Shown: in pieces, positions 51,047 through 60,246 of the stretch
How the letters are laid out: the number at the start of each line of letters is the position of its first letter
Position numbering within the stretch: the stretch's first letter is position 1
Origin: Isoptericola peretonis
Lineage (GTDB): Bacteria > Actinomycetota > Actinomycetes > Actinomycetales > Cellulomonadaceae
DNA: 64,000 nt
Direction: 5' to 3'
NCBI GenBank assembly: GCA_023241745.1
Contig: JALQCY010000003.1
Location: 581,426 to 645,425, forward strand
Notes under the pieces: model-generated
Told to the model about the DNA's origin: nothing
Database searches by the model: none
The model's input: only the letters and a program-made list of their open reading frames with translations
Translations under genes and position numbers: made by a program

Positions 51047-52288
51047 TCAGTGCGAGCCGGGCAGGCGGGGGCTGAACCGTTCCTCCGCGATCGCGCAGGC
51101 CAGGGCCAGCAGCACGACGACGGCACTGGCGAGCGGTACGACGCGGACGTCGACGGCCGCGACCAGCGCCGCGCCCAGCCCGGACCCGGCGGCGATGCCC
51201 ACGTTGAACATGGACGACGAGATCGCCACGCCCATGTTGGTCGACCCGGGGGCCACGAGCATCACCCGGTGCGACAGCGCCGGCGGTACGCAGGAGAACG
51301 AGAAGCCGAACAGCGCCAGCGACGCCACCGCTGCGGCAGGGTTCTCGCCGAACGTCCAGAGCGACACGAGGGCGAGCGTGAGCACGCCGAGCGCCACGAT
51401 CAGCACAGCGACCGGCCGGGCGTCGATGAACCGGCCCACGACGATCGTGCCCACCACCCCGGCCGCGCCCTGCAGCAGCAGCAGGCGGGCCATGTCCGAC
51501 TGGGCGAAGCCGGTGACGTCGATGAAGTACTGCGTGACGAACGTGATGACGCCGAACGCGCCGGTCAGGACGAGCCCGGTCGTGATCATCTGGAACCCGA
51601 ACCGGCGGGCGCTGGGGTGCGGCGCGCGGCTCGCCCCGCCCTCGGCGGGCGCCATCGTGGGGAACAGCGCGAGCACCACGAACGTCACGACCAGCGAGAG
51701 GGCCGCGACGGCCAGGAACGTCCACCGCCAGGACGTGTGCTCGCCGAGCCAGGTACCCGCCGGGACGCCGAGCACCGGCGCCAGCGAGTTGCCGAGGGCG
51801 AGGCGCGTCATCACCTTGCCGCGCACCACGGGGCGGAACAGCCCGGTCGTCGCGGGCACGACCGCCGCCCAGAACAGCGCCTGGGCCGTCGCCGTCACCA
51901 GGCGCGCCACGAGCAGCTGCTCGTAGCTCGGGGCGAGGGCCGCCCACAGCGTCGCGACGGCGGCCACGCCCGCGCACGCGGAGAGCACCCACCGGCGCGG
52001 CACGCGCCGCGCCCAGTGCGCCAGCGGCACGGTCGTGACGAGCACCACCAGCGCGTACCCCGTGACCAGCAGGCCGATCTCGGAGGTGGTGCGGTCGAGG
52101 TCGGGGGCCATGAGCGTGAGCAGGCCCGAGGGCAGCGACTCGACCGTGACGAACAGGAACGTCGACAGCGCCATCGCGAGCAGGATGATCGTGGCGCGGC
52201 GCTCGTCGACGGGCGGGGCCCAGGGCGCGGGACGGTCGGGCGCCGCCGGAGCCGGGGACGGCGGGGTGGGAGGCAGGTTCTCAGTCAT
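51047..52288 (-). CDS. MFS transporter, sugar/drug efflux (AraJ/YdhP-like)
   Basis: 413 aa. Twelve spans. The opening MALSTFLFVTVESLPSGLL, the helix 2-3 segment VPLAHWARRVPRRWV and the motif ATAQALFWAAVVPATTGLF resemble the DHA1 sugar-efflux/arabinose-efflux group. The first 30 residues are Pro/Ala-rich. An inverted repeat lies between its TAGGAT box and the ATG. Substrate unknown. Confidence 0.85.
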   Translation of the reverse strand: MTENLPPTPPSPAPAAPDRPAPWAPPVDERRATIILLAMALSTFLFVTVESLPSGLLTLMAPDLDRTTSEIGLLVTGYALVVLVTTVPLAHWARRVPRRWVLSACAGVAAVATLWAALAPSYEQLLVARLVTATAQALFWAAVVPATTGLFRPVVRGKVMTRLALGNSLAPVLGVPAGTWLGEHTSWRWTFLAVAALSLVVTFVVLALFPTMAPAEGGASRAPHPSARRFGFQMITTGLVLTGAFGVITFVTQYFIDVTGFAQSDMARLLLLQGAAGVVGTIVVGRFIDARPVAVLIVALGVLTLALVSLWTFGENPAAAVASLALFGFSFSCVPPALSHRVMLVAPGSTNMGVAISSSMFNVGIAAGSGLGAALVAAVDVRVVPLASAVVVLLALACAIAEERFSPRLPGSH

Positions 52289-52290
52289 GG

Positions 52291-52305
52291 GGATCGAAAC
52301 GATCC
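52291..52305. promoter_or_regulatory. Inverted repeat in the MFS promoter/leader
   Basis: GGATCG-AAA-CGATCC is a perfect 6-3-6 dyad lying 2 bp before the MFS start codon and overlapping the TAGGAT -10-like box (minus strand). Probably a repressor site; no regulator gene is adjacent. Confidence 0.45.
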
Positions 52306-52409
52306 TAGGCGCGAGCTGTCGGGGTGAGGGCCATGAATTCCGCGCGCCCGTCCCGGCGGCTCGGGCGGGTGGGGTTGCGGCGGCGCCCGGGCTTCTCGAT
52401 TCTCGGAGG

Positions 52410-53399
52410 GTGCCCACGCTGCCCGAGGTGCTGACGGACGCCGCCGGCGAGCTCTACGGCCTCGAGCCGGCGGGCTTCGTCGCCGCGCGCGACGCTCGCG
52501 CCGCCGCGCTGCGCGCCGACGGGGAGGAGGAGGCCGCCGCGCGCGTCAAGGCGCTGCGCAAGCCGTCGACGGCGGCGTGGGTGGTCAATCACCTGGCGCG
52601 CGCCGACCCGGAGCAGGTGGAGCACGTGGTCGAGCTGGGCGCCGCGTTCCGCGAGGCGCAGGACGACCTCGACGGCCCCCGGCTGCGCGAGCTCACCCGG
52701 CAGCGCCGGCAGCTCGTGGCGGCCGTCGCGGCGCGGGCGCGGGCGCTCGCGGTCGAGGCGGGGGCGAGGGTCTCCGAGGCCGTCGTCACGCAGGTCGAGG
52801 CCACCCTGACGGCCGCGATGATCGATCCGGACGCCGGCCGCGCGGTCCGCAGCGGCCTGCTGGTCGGTCCGCTGGAGGCCACGGGCATCGGGCGGGCCGA
52901 CGTCGCGTCCGCCGTCGCGGTCCCCGACGCGCTCGGCATCGCGCCGGTCGACGACGAGCACCCGCGGCACCTGCACGCCGTGCCCGACCTGCCCGGTGCG
53001 CGGCGCCGGGACCGGGCCGGCTCGTCGGGGTCGTCGCGCAGGTCGGGGAAGAAGGGCGCGAAGGACGACGACGCGGCCCGCGCGGAGGCCGAGGCGGCCC
53101 GGCAGGAGGCGCGGCAGGAGGCGGAGCAGGAGCTCGCCGACGCGGAGGACGACGTCTCCGCCGCGCGCGACGCCGGCAGCGCGGCCGCCGCGGAGGTCGG
53201 CCGCATCGAGACGGCCGCGCGCCGCACCGACGCCGAGCTGGACGCCGCGCGTCGGCGGCTGGCCGAGCTGGAGGACGAGGCCGCCGCCGTCGACGCCGAG
53301 CTGCGCGGCGCCGTCGCCGCCCGGCAGCGCGCCGAGCGCACCCTCGCGGACGCCACCCGCCGCCGCGACGAGGCCGCCGCCCGCCTCCGCGACCTCTGA
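52410..53399 (+). CDS. Coiled-coil hypothetical protein
   Basis: 329 aa. The N-terminal half (about 1-150) is conserved-looking: GFVAARDARAAALRADGEEEAAARVKALRKPSTAAWVVNHLAR is a motif seen in actinobacterial hypotheticals. A Gly/Ser/Lys linker (about 195-220) leads to an Ala/Glu/Arg-rich C-terminal half with heptad periodicity, a long coiled coil. No signal peptide or membrane span. GGAG lies 3 nt before the GTG, which is close. Function unknown; a structural or DNA-associated role is possible but unsupported. Confidence 0.7.
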   Translation: MPTLPEVLTDAAGELYGLEPAGFVAARDARAAALRADGEEEAAARVKALRKPSTAAWVVNHLARADPEQVEHVVELGAAFREAQDDLDGPRLRELTRQRRQLVAAVAARARALAVEAGARVSEAVVTQVEATLTAAMIDPDAGRAVRSGLLVGPLEATGIGRADVASAVAVPDALGIAPVDDEHPRHLHAVPDLPGARRRDRAGSSGSSRRSGKKGAKDDDAARAEAEAARQEARQEAEQELADAEDDVSAARDAGSAAAAEVGRIETAARRTDAELDAARRRLAELEDEAAAVDAELRGAVAARQRAERTLADATRRRDEAAARLRDL

Positions 53400-53529
53400 C
53401 CCGGGACGAGGCGGGCGGCTCCGGCGAGGGGAGGAGGCGGCGACAGCGGATCTCCGTCGTCCGACGGATCCGCTGGTGCGCAGGCCCTGCGAGGGTGGAG
53501 CCACCGACCTCGAGGACGAAGGAGCCACC

Positions 53530-54843
53530 ATGCGTCGCCGCATGCGCACGACCCTGACCGTCACGACCGCCGCAGCGCTCGCGCTGCCGCTCGGCCTCGG
53601 CGCCGGAGCGGCCTCCGCGGACGAGCCCGCACCGTCGGCGCCCCCGGTGGCCGCGCTGGACGAGCACCGGTCGTCCGTCGCCCAGGCGGTGGCCGACGCC
53701 GTCGCGGAGGCGCAGCGGCAGGCCCGGGCCCGCACGTTCGGCGCGCCGAGCGAGTCGGGTGCGCAGCACGACGTGAAGGCCGCCCTCGACCAGGCGCTCG
53801 CGGACACGGCGGCGGGCGTCCCCGTCGGTGTGGTCGGCCGGGTCGACGCGCCCGGGCTGCACTGGAGCGGCGCGGACGGCACGCGGCGTCTCGACGGGCG
53901 TGGTCCCGCCCACGCGCAGGACCGGTTCCGGGCGGCGAGCAACACCAAGATGATGGTGTCCACGCTCGTGCTGCAGGAGTTCGAGCGCGGCACCTGGACC
54001 CTCGACACCCCCGTGGTCGAAGTCGTGCCCGCGGCGGCCGCGGTCGTCCCCGACCCGTACGAGGACGACGTCACGCTCGAGCTGCTGCTCACGCACCGCT
54101 CCGGCCTGCCCGACCACCTCGGCCCGCTCACCGGGAACCGGATGACCGACCCGGAGGACGTCGACGAGTTCTTCGAGGTGCTCGGCGAGGAGTACCGGAA
54201 AGCGGACCACCTGGCGGCCATGGACGACCAGCCGTGGCTGTTCGAGCCCGGCACGGACGTCTCGTACTCCAACGCCGGCTACGTGCTGCTGGGCCTCGCG
54301 CTCGAGCGGGCCACCGGGCAGGACGTGGAGCGGCTGCTCGAGCGGCGCATCTTCGCCGAGGCAGGCATGCGCCATTCCGCCTTCCCCGACGACCCGGGCG
54401 CCCGCGGCCCCTTCCTGCGCGAGGCGGCCTACACCGGCAACGTCGGTGCCGGCTGGTACCCGCTGGACGGATTCGACCCGAGCCTGTTCGGCGCGGCGGG
54501 CGCGGTCACGAGCACGACGGCGGACCTGCAGCGGTTCACCGAGGCGCTCGTGACCGGCGACCTGCTCGAGCCGGAGACCGTGACGGACGTGCTGACTCCC
54601 CGCACCACGGGCAGCGCCGTCCTGCCGGACTACGGTCTGGGCGTCTACCGTCTGCCCGACCCGTGCCAGGAGGGCGCGTGGCTCTACGGCCACGACGGTG
54701 CGTCGTACGGCACGCTGAGCATCACGCTGACCTCGCCGGACGCCGACCGGCAGGTCACCGTGGCGCTCACGGGCCGCGACCTGACCACGCTCGAGTCCGA
54801 CCTCACGACGGCCCTGGTGCCCGCGCTCCTCGCGACCTGCTGA
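53530..54843 (+). CDS. Secreted serine hydrolase, beta-lactamase/DD-peptidase class C fold
   Basis: 437 aa. Signal peptide at residues 1-33 (ending ASA). The catalytic SxxK is in RAASNTKMMVSTL near residue 138, the YxN in DVSYSNAGYVLLGLALE near 253, and the third motif HDG in YGHDGASYG near 394. This layout fits D-alanyl-D-alanine carboxypeptidases and esterases of the class C type, such as Streptomyces R61-like enzymes. Acts outside the membrane, on peptidoglycan or an ester. GAAGGAG precedes the ATG. Stands alone. Confidence 0.88.
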   Translation: MRRRMRTTLTVTTAAALALPLGLGAGAASADEPAPSAPPVAALDEHRSSVAQAVADAVAEAQRQARARTFGAPSESGAQHDVKAALDQALADTAAGVPVGVVGRVDAPGLHWSGADGTRRLDGRGPAHAQDRFRAASNTKMMVSTLVLQEFERGTWTLDTPVVEVVPAAAAVVPDPYEDDVTLELLLTHRSGLPDHLGPLTGNRMTDPEDVDEFFEVLGEEYRKADHLAAMDDQPWLFEPGTDVSYSNAGYVLLGLALERATGQDVERLLERRIFAEAGMRHSAFPDDPGARGPFLREAAYTGNVGAGWYPLDGFDPSLFGAAGAVTSTTADLQRFTEALVTGDLLEPETVTDVLTPRTTGSAVLPDYGLGVYRLPDPCQEGAWLYGHDGASYGTLSITLTSPDADRQVTVALTGRDLTTLESDLTTALVPALLATC

Positions 54844-54935
54844 CGCCGCTGCAGGCGGGCTCCCAGCAGACGGCGCCCAGCCCGCGCCCGCCGGGTGCGC
54901 CGGGCCGCGAACGGGCGCTGCGCCCGACCGACGGC

Positions 54936-55598
54936 TCAGTCCCACCAGACGCGGTACCACCGGTCGCCCGCTGCCGCCCCGACGGCCTCCGGAGAGCCCC
55001 ACCAGGGTGTGACCTCGTCCGGGGGAGCCTGCATGTCGTCGATCCCCAGGCCGGTCAACAGGTCCATGAGCTCGTCGTCGCCCCGCCCGGCCAGGCGGTC
55101 CAGCCGCAGGGGCCGGTCGGTGCGGACCAGGGCGCCGGTCACGCTGACCCGTTCGTCGCACCGCAGCGGTCCGACCACGTACCCCTGCGCGCGGACGCGG
55201 TCGGGACGGCGCACCACGGCCCGCAGCACCGTGCCCAGCGTGGGGCCGAGGTTCTGTCGCTCGGTGGCGAGCGTCTGCTCGTCCAGCCGCTCCAGCAGGC
55301 CCGCCGCGATGCGCTCGTCCAGGGCGGCGAACCCGTAGTACCCCGGCGCGGTGTTCGCACCGAGCGCCGGCTCGAGCAGGACGTCGAGCCCGTCGTCGAG
55401 CAGCCACCCGTGCCGGCCGGGGCACGTCCGTCCGTGGTCTCCCGCGTCGTGGCGCGCGCCCGGTGCGGAGGCGAGGTCGCGCTCGCGGGCCCAGGCGGCC
55501 CGCAGGTCGATCCGGTCGGGCGGCGCGAACCGTGCCGTCTGCCGCGGCGGGTCGGGCGGCGTCGACGGCACGGGCGGCGGCATCGTCGCGACGGGCAT
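54936..55598 (-). CDS. Hypothetical protein
   Basis: 220 aa. No family recognised. The first 25 residues are Pro-rich (MPVATMPPPVPSTPPDPP). A central region (WLLDDGLDVLLEPALGANTAPGYYGFAALDERIAAGLLERLDE) looks alpha/beta, and it ends Trp-rich (TPWWGSPEAV, DRWYRVWWD). No signal peptide or membrane span. GAAGGAG before the ATG supports it as a real gene. Transcribed convergently with the serine hydrolase gene. Confidence 0.65.
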   Translation of the reverse strand: MPVATMPPPVPSTPPDPPRQTARFAPPDRIDLRAAWARERDLASAPGARHDAGDHGRTCPGRHGWLLDDGLDVLLEPALGANTAPGYYGFAALDERIAAGLLERLDEQTLATERQNLGPTLGTVLRAVVRRPDRVRAQGYVVGPLRCDERVSVTGALVRTDRPLRLDRLAGRGDDELMDLLTGLGIDDMQAPPDEVTPWWGSPEAVGAAAGDRWYRVWWD

Positions 55599-55850
55599 GG
55601 GGACTCCTTCGGTCGGGCGGCGGTCGCCCGAGCGGGCGTCCGACGTCGAGCATGGGCGCCCGACGACCGCTCCGGAGCGGGCCGGGGAAGGCTGTGGACA
55701 ACCGTGACCTGGGGGCATGCTCCCGGGCCGACGTGACGTGCCGACGTCTGAGCCGGGTGGCGCCGGCTTCGCAGCGATGAGTTTCGGGCTGGCGGAGCGT
55801 CGGCACGTCAGCACAGGATGGTCCCACCTTCAGGCCACGGAGGCCCCACG

Positions 55851-56729
55851 ATGACCGAACCCACCACCCGCACCCTGGACGTGCCCGGCGCCGTCCTCAC
55901 CTATGACGTGCGCCCGCCGGCCGGCGCCGCCCAGGCACCGCCGCTGTTCGTGCTCGGCTCGCCGATGGCGGCGTCGGGCTTCGCGCAGCTCGTCGGGCAC
56001 CTCGACGACCGTGCCGTCATCACCTACGACCCGCGCGGCGCGGAGCGCAGCACGCTCGCCCCGGACGGCGAGGTGTCCGTGGAGATCCACGGGGACGACT
56101 TCCACCGCGTCCTGCGGGCGGCCCGGTCGGAGATCGGCGACGGGCCGGTCGACGTGTTCGCGTCCAGCGGTGGCGCCGTCAACGTGCTGCCCTGGATCGT
56201 GGCGCACCCGGACGAGCTGGGCACGGTGGTGGCCCACGAGCCCCCGCTGTGGGCGCTCCTGGAGGACCGCGAGGTGCAGCGGATGGTCACGCAGGACATC
56301 GTCGAGACGTACCGGCGTGACGGGTTCGGACCGGCGATGGCCAAGTTCATCCAGGTCTCCATGCAGGACGCGCCGCTCACCGACGAGTACCTGGCGCAGC
56401 CCGCCCCGGACCCGGCCATGTTCGGCCTGCCGACCGAGGACGACGGTTCCCGCGGCGACCTGCTGCTGGAGGGCAACATGTCCACCATGCCGTGGTTCGA
56501 GCCGGACCTCGACGCCCTGCGACGCACCACCGTCCGGCTGGTCCCGGCCGTCGGCGAGGCCGCGCCCGGGTCGATGCCGCGGCGCGGCGGCGAGGCCCTG
56601 GCGTCGGCCCTCGGCGTCGGGCCGGTGATCTTCCCGGGCGACCACGGCGGGTTCGTGGCCAACGAGTGGTCGCCGGACAACGACCCGGCCGCGTTCGCGG
56701 TACGCCTGCGGGAGGTGCTGGCCGGCTGA
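55851..56729 (+). CDS. Alpha/beta hydrolase
   Basis: 292 aa. The oxyanion region reads LFVLGSPMAASGF, the nucleophile elbow is VFASSGGAVNVLPW (Ser in SSGG), and the His is in FPGDHGGFV near the end. The acid position is probably in the VRLVPAVGE strand region. This resembles the actinobacterial group with GSPMxAxGF, of unknown substrate. GGAGG lies upstream of the ATG. Convergent with a flavoprotein gene. Confidence 0.82.
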   Translation: MTEPTTRTLDVPGAVLTYDVRPPAGAAQAPPLFVLGSPMAASGFAQLVGHLDDRAVITYDPRGAERSTLAPDGEVSVEIHGDDFHRVLRAARSEIGDGPVDVFASSGGAVNVLPWIVAHPDELGTVVAHEPPLWALLEDREVQRMVTQDIVETYRRDGFGPAMAKFIQVSMQDAPLTDEYLAQPAPDPAMFGLPTEDDGSRGDLLLEGNMSTMPWFEPDLDALRRTTVRLVPAVGEAAPGSMPRRGGEALASALGVGPVIFPGDHGGFVANEWSPDNDPAAFAVRLREVLAG

Positions 56730-56763
56730 CGGACGTCGGCACCCGGCACCCCACCGGAGCCCG

Positions 56764-58155
56764 TCAGACCGTGACGCCCGCGTCCCGACCGACCCGTTCC
56801 AGCCCGGCGATCCCGGCCGGCGCGAACTCGAGGTACCGGGCCACCGCCGCGCGCACCTCAGGCCGTGCGGCCTCCTCGGGCGGCACGCGGGCCGGGTTGA
56901 GGAGGACGCCGTGCGCCCAGGCGGCGACGTCCGGGTCGGCCATGTACGTCGCGGCGGCCCGCGCCCCGCGGCCCTGCATCGCGGCCCAGTCCGCGGGGGT
57001 GCTCCAGTAGGGAGTGGGCGGGCAGAGCCGGTTCTTCTCGGCGTCCGGCCGGCCGTGCCGGGTGGCCTCGACGAAGCCGACGAGGGCGGCGCAGAACGGC
57101 GGGAAGCCCGCCCGCACGGACTGGAGGGTGATCCTCTCGCCCCAGATCGGTACCGCGGGGCGCAGCGGCAGGCCGTACGCGGCGCAGTGCACGACGACCG
57201 CACCCTTCGGCACCGGAGCGTCGCCGTCGTCGAGGGACAGGCGGCCGGGCGCGACCCGGCGCAGGTGGCCGTGTCGCACGACGCGGTCGACGGTGCGCAG
57301 CAGGTCGAGCTCCCACCGTCCGAGCGTCGGCGTGCGGGCCATCGTCGGCATGACGGCCGGGTCGATCCGCGTCATCACGCCGGCGTCCTCGAGGCGCAGG
57401 AACAGGTCGTCGGGCGACGTGGCGTCGGAGGCCACCGCCATGAGGATCCCCGCCATACCGAGGAAGACCGCCGGGTCGGGTTGGACCGCCGCACGGTCCA
57501 GCATCCAGGGGTCGCGCGGCCGCACCCAGCGGACGGCCTCCGGGTCCACGCCCTGCCCGAGCAGCCACACGACCGCGTCGGTCGCGGTCTTCCCGGACCC
57601 GACGACGACGAAGGCGGCGGCGTCCCCGACGTCGGGCAGGCCCCCCGCGGGGACGACGCGGGCGCCCTCGTCCACGGCGAACGGGGGTGGGGTCAGGGCG
57701 GGCACGGACGGCGCCAGGTAGCGGGCGTCGACGACCCGTCGCCGCACCCGCACCTCGACCTCGCGGCCCGTCGCCAGGTCGAGGAGGTGCCCGTCGCGGT
57801 ACTCGTGCCCCCCGAGGAGCTCGACCCGGCCGGTGGGCAGCAGCCGCTCCGTCAGCACCCGCGCGTAGTAGGAGCGGATCTCCGGGCCGGTGGCGCGCTC
57901 GTGCAGCCCGCGCTCCGGCCCCGACTCCTGGACCCGGCCCGAACCCAGGCGGGTGGACGCGACCCCGTAGAACTGCGACGCCTGGTGCAGCCGCACGAAC
58001 GGGTACGCGTCGAGCCAGTGCCCGCCCGCTGCCGCGCGCCGGTCGACGAGCGTCGCGTGCGCGGTCGGGTCGTGGTCGACGAGCGCGTCGACGAACGCCA
58101 TCCCGGCCGCCCCGGCGCCGACGACCAGGTAGTCGGTGTCGACCGAGCGGGCCAT
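56764..58155 (-). CDS. FAD/NAD(P)-binding oxidoreductase
   Basis: 463 aa. The FAD motif YLVVGAGAAGMAFVDALVDHD lies at residues 9-29, with the RxGGxW-like GGHWLDAYPFVRLHQASQFYG characteristic of a flavoprotein subgroup related to FMO/CzcO. An NADP motif follows in FVVVGSGKTATDAVVWLL near residue 189. Probably a monooxygenase or lysine/ornithine hydroxylase-like enzyme; the substrate is unknown. Preceded by a GAGGAC site. A palindrome lies just upstream (58164-58189). Confidence 0.8.
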   Translation of the reverse strand: MARSVDTDYLVVGAGAAGMAFVDALVDHDPTAHATLVDRRAAAGGHWLDAYPFVRLHQASQFYGVASTRLGSGRVQESGPERGLHERATGPEIRSYYARVLTERLLPTGRVELLGGHEYRDGHLLDLATGREVEVRVRRRVVDARYLAPSVPALTPPPFAVDEGARVVPAGGLPDVGDAAAFVVVGSGKTATDAVVWLLGQGVDPEAVRWVRPRDPWMLDRAAVQPDPAVFLGMAGILMAVASDATSPDDLFLRLEDAGVMTRIDPAVMPTMARTPTLGRWELDLLRTVDRVVRHGHLRRVAPGRLSLDDGDAPVPKGAVVVHCAAYGLPLRPAVPIWGERITLQSVRAGFPPFCAALVGFVEATRHGRPDAEKNRLCPPTPYWSTPADWAAMQGRGARAAATYMADPDVAAWAHGVLLNPARVPPEEAARPEVRAAVARYLEFAPAGIAGLERVGRDAGVTV

Positions 58156-58163
58156 GTCCTCAG

Positions 58164-58189
58164 TGACCCACCGGCGCGCCGGCGGGTCA
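58164..58189. repeat. 26-bp near-perfect palindrome
   Basis: TGACCCACCGGCG is followed directly by CGCCGGCGGGTCA; one mismatch in 13 pairs and no loop. It sits 9 bp before the flavoprotein start and 50 bp after the PepSY-like lipoprotein stop (both minus strand). It could be an operator for the former or a terminator for the latter. Confidence 0.5.
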
Positions 58190-58239
58190 ACGGCTGCGGG
58201 GGGTGATCTCCGCCCCGTGGCCGCATGTGGCGGCCGTCG

Positions 58240-58878
58240 TCAGTCGTTGTCGTCCGGCTCCGGGGCGACCTTGCCGTCCTGGAGGCCGACCCGGAAGTCG
58301 GTCTCCGCGCCGTCGACCAGGACCGTCACCGACCAGTGGTACCGGCCGTCGTCCTCGTCCAGCTCCGCGTCGTCGAGGTCGCCGCCCGCGGTCGCGACCG
58401 TCCGCTCGATCGCCTGGGTGATCGAGAACTTCGCGTCGGCGAGCGCGCGGCGGTCGTCGGCGTCGAGGTCGTCCTCCTCCGTGCGCACCACCTCGGTGCC
58501 GTCGGCGCTCACCTCGACCTCCACGCTGATCTTCCCGGTCGCGACGTCGACCTCCCAGGTGTTGTCGCGGTCGGGGTCGTCGATGGCGAACGCCGTGCCT
58601 CCGGCCTTCTTCTCGGCGGTGGCGATCGCCAGCAGGCCGGCGGCCGTGCGGTGCTCCGGGGACGCGGACGCGCTCGGTGACGCGTCGTCGTCCGTCGCCG
58701 TGTCGTCGGTGTCGTCGGTGCCGGGGGACGCGCCGTCGTCGGCGCCCGCGGACGTCGTGGTCTCGTCGGCGGGCGTGCTGCCGTCGCCGGAGTCGTCGGC
58801 GCAGGCGGTGAGCGCGAGGCCCAGGGACAGGGCGAGGGCGGCGGGGACGGCGATGCGGCGTGCGGTACGGATCGTCAT
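58240..58878 (-). CDS. PepSY-like domain lipoprotein
   Basis: 212 aa. Lipoprotein signal ending LTAC (about residue 26), then an acidic Asp/Thr/Ser linker (about 27-75). The rest contains two PepSY-like units: LLAIATAEKKAGGTAFAIDDP with WEVDVATGKISVEVEVSADG, and AKFSITQAIERTVATAGG with HWSVTVLVDG. PepSY proteins inhibit peptidases or bind small ligands at the cell surface. Divergent from the MerR regulator gene. Confidence 0.8.
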   Translation of the reverse strand: MTIRTARRIAVPAALALSLGLALTACADDSGDGSTPADETTTSAGADDGASPGTDDTDDTATDDDASPSASASPEHRTAAGLLAIATAEKKAGGTAFAIDDPDRDNTWEVDVATGKISVEVEVSADGTEVVRTEEDDLDADDRRALADAKFSITQAIERTVATAGGDLDDAELDEDDGRYHWSVTVLVDGAETDFRVGLQDGKVAPEPDDND

Positions 58879-58960
58879 GCCATCGATCGTGCGGGCCGTG
58901 CGTGACAGCCGCATGTGGTGCGGATGTGAAGCTTCTCATCGGATGGGCGCACTCCCTTGC

Positions 58961-58979
58961 GGTTGACGCAGCGTCAACC
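58961..58979. promoter_or_regulatory. Perfect MerR-type palindrome upstream of its regulator gene
   Basis: GGTTGACGC-A-GCGTCAACC has 9-bp perfect arms. It covers a TTGACG -35-like hexamer and sits just before the TACCGT box (58982-58987), which ends 7 nt before the regulator ATG. This is the expected position for autoregulation by a MerR-family dimer. Confidence 0.75.
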
Positions 58980-58994
58980 TCTACCGTCGATGTC

Positions 58995-59753
58995 ATGACC
59001 CGCTCCATCCAGGACGTCGCCCGGCTCGCCGGGGTCAGCAGCCGCACCCTGCGGCACTACGACCAGATCGGTCTGCTCCCGCCGTCGGGCAACGGCCCCG
59101 GCGGGCTGCGCCACTACGACGCGGCCGCCGTCCGGCGCCTGCAGCGCATCCTGCTGCTGCGCGACCTGGGCCTGCCGCTGACCGACATCGGCCGGGTGCT
59201 CGACGAGCAGGCGGACGAGGCCGGCGCGCTGCGCCGCCACCTCGACCAGCTGCGCGACGAGCAGGACCGCCTGGCCAGGCAGATCGCGTCCGTGGAGCGG
59301 ACCGTGACCGCGATCGAGAAGGGAGAACAGCTCATGGCAGAGGACATGCTCGACGGCTTCGACCACACGCAGTACGAACAGGAGGTGACCGAGCGCTGGG
59401 GCGCCGACGCGTACGCGAAGAGCGACGCGTGGTGGCGCGGGCTCGGGCCCGAGAAGCAGAAGGAGTGGCAGGCCCGCACCCGCGAGCTCGGCGAGGCCTG
59501 GGGCCGCGCGGCGCAGTCCGGCATCGACCCGACGTCGGACGAGGCGCAGGCCCTGGCCGCGCGGCACGCCGAGTGGCTCGGTGGCATCCCCGGCACACCG
59601 GGGTCCGAGCGGGACCGTCCGACGAAGGAGTACCTCGTCGGGCTGGCCGAGATGTACGTGGCCGACCCGCGGTTCGCGAAGAACTACGGCGGCACCGAGG
59701 GCGCGACGTTCGTCCGCGACGCCCTCGTCGCCTACGCCGAGCGCAACCTCTGA
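58995..59753 (+). CDS. MerR-family regulator with TipAS ligand-binding domain
   Basis: 252 aa. MerR helix-turn-helix at residues 4-70 (IQDVARLAGVSSRTLRHYDQIGLL), a dimerisation coiled coil (about 75-115), and a TipAS-like antibiotic-binding domain (about 120-250: FDHTQYEQEVTERWG, MYVADPRFAKNYGG). TipAL of Streptomyces senses thiopeptides and induces its own promoter. Here the Cys that reacts with thiopeptides in TipAS is absent; no Cys occurs in the domain, so the ligand would bind non-covalently. The gene appears leaderless. Confidence 0.9.
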   Translation: MTRSIQDVARLAGVSSRTLRHYDQIGLLPPSGNGPGGLRHYDAAAVRRLQRILLLRDLGLPLTDIGRVLDEQADEAGALRRHLDQLRDEQDRLARQIASVERTVTAIEKGEQLMAEDMLDGFDHTQYEQEVTERWGADAYAKSDAWWRGLGPEKQKEWQARTRELGEAWGRAAQSGIDPTSDEAQALAARHAEWLGGIPGTPGSERDRPTKEYLVGLAEMYVADPRFAKNYGGTEGATFVRDALVAYAERNL

Positions 59754-59781
59754 CTCGCCCCCGGGGTGGGAGGATGCCCCG

Positions 59782-60207
59782 GTGAGCGACGACTGGGCGG
59801 CGCAGCGCACGGAGGCGGCACGCGTGCAGGCGGAGCTCCTGCGCGCACGGCAGGACGCCGAGCACGAGCGCGCGGAGGCTCTGCTGCGCGAGTTCGTCGC
59901 GGCCGCCGCGCACGCCGGGCTCGAGCCGGAGCCGCTGCTGGTGAAGGGGTACGGCGGGCGCGGCACGGCGCGCACGACCCTGCGCGGCTGGTACCTGCGC
60001 ACCGACCGCACCGCCGGCGTCACGACCGACGGCACGTTCTACGTGCTCACGGCGCCGCTGACGCTGGTGGACCGGCTGCGCGGGGCGCGCGTCGAGCCCC
60101 AGCGCCCGCCGCTGGTGCTGGGTGCGGGCGGCAAGGACGGCAGCTCGATCGAGCTCGTCGCCGCCCTCGAGCGGGTCCTCCCCGGCTGGCGGGGCCCGGC
60201 GACGTAA
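59782..60207 (+). CDS. Conserved-looking hypothetical protein
   Basis: 141 aa. An N-terminal helix rich in Ala, Glu and Arg (about 1-45) is followed by an alpha/beta part with ARTTLRGWYLRTDRTAGVTTDG and the C-terminal SSIELVAALERVLPGW. GGAGG lies 8 nt before the GTG. No function can be assigned. It follows the MerR gene by 28 bp on the same strand and may share its transcript. Confidence 0.68.
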   Translation: MSDDWAAQRTEAARVQAELLRARQDAEHERAEALLREFVAAAAHAGLEPEPLLVKGYGGRGTARTTLRGWYLRTDRTAGVTTDGTFYVLTAPLTLVDRLRGARVEPQRPPLVLGAGGKDGSSIELVAALERVLPGWRGPAT

Positions 60208-60246
60208 CGCTTCCTTCACTTCTCCCGACAGGACGGCGAGAGGGCG

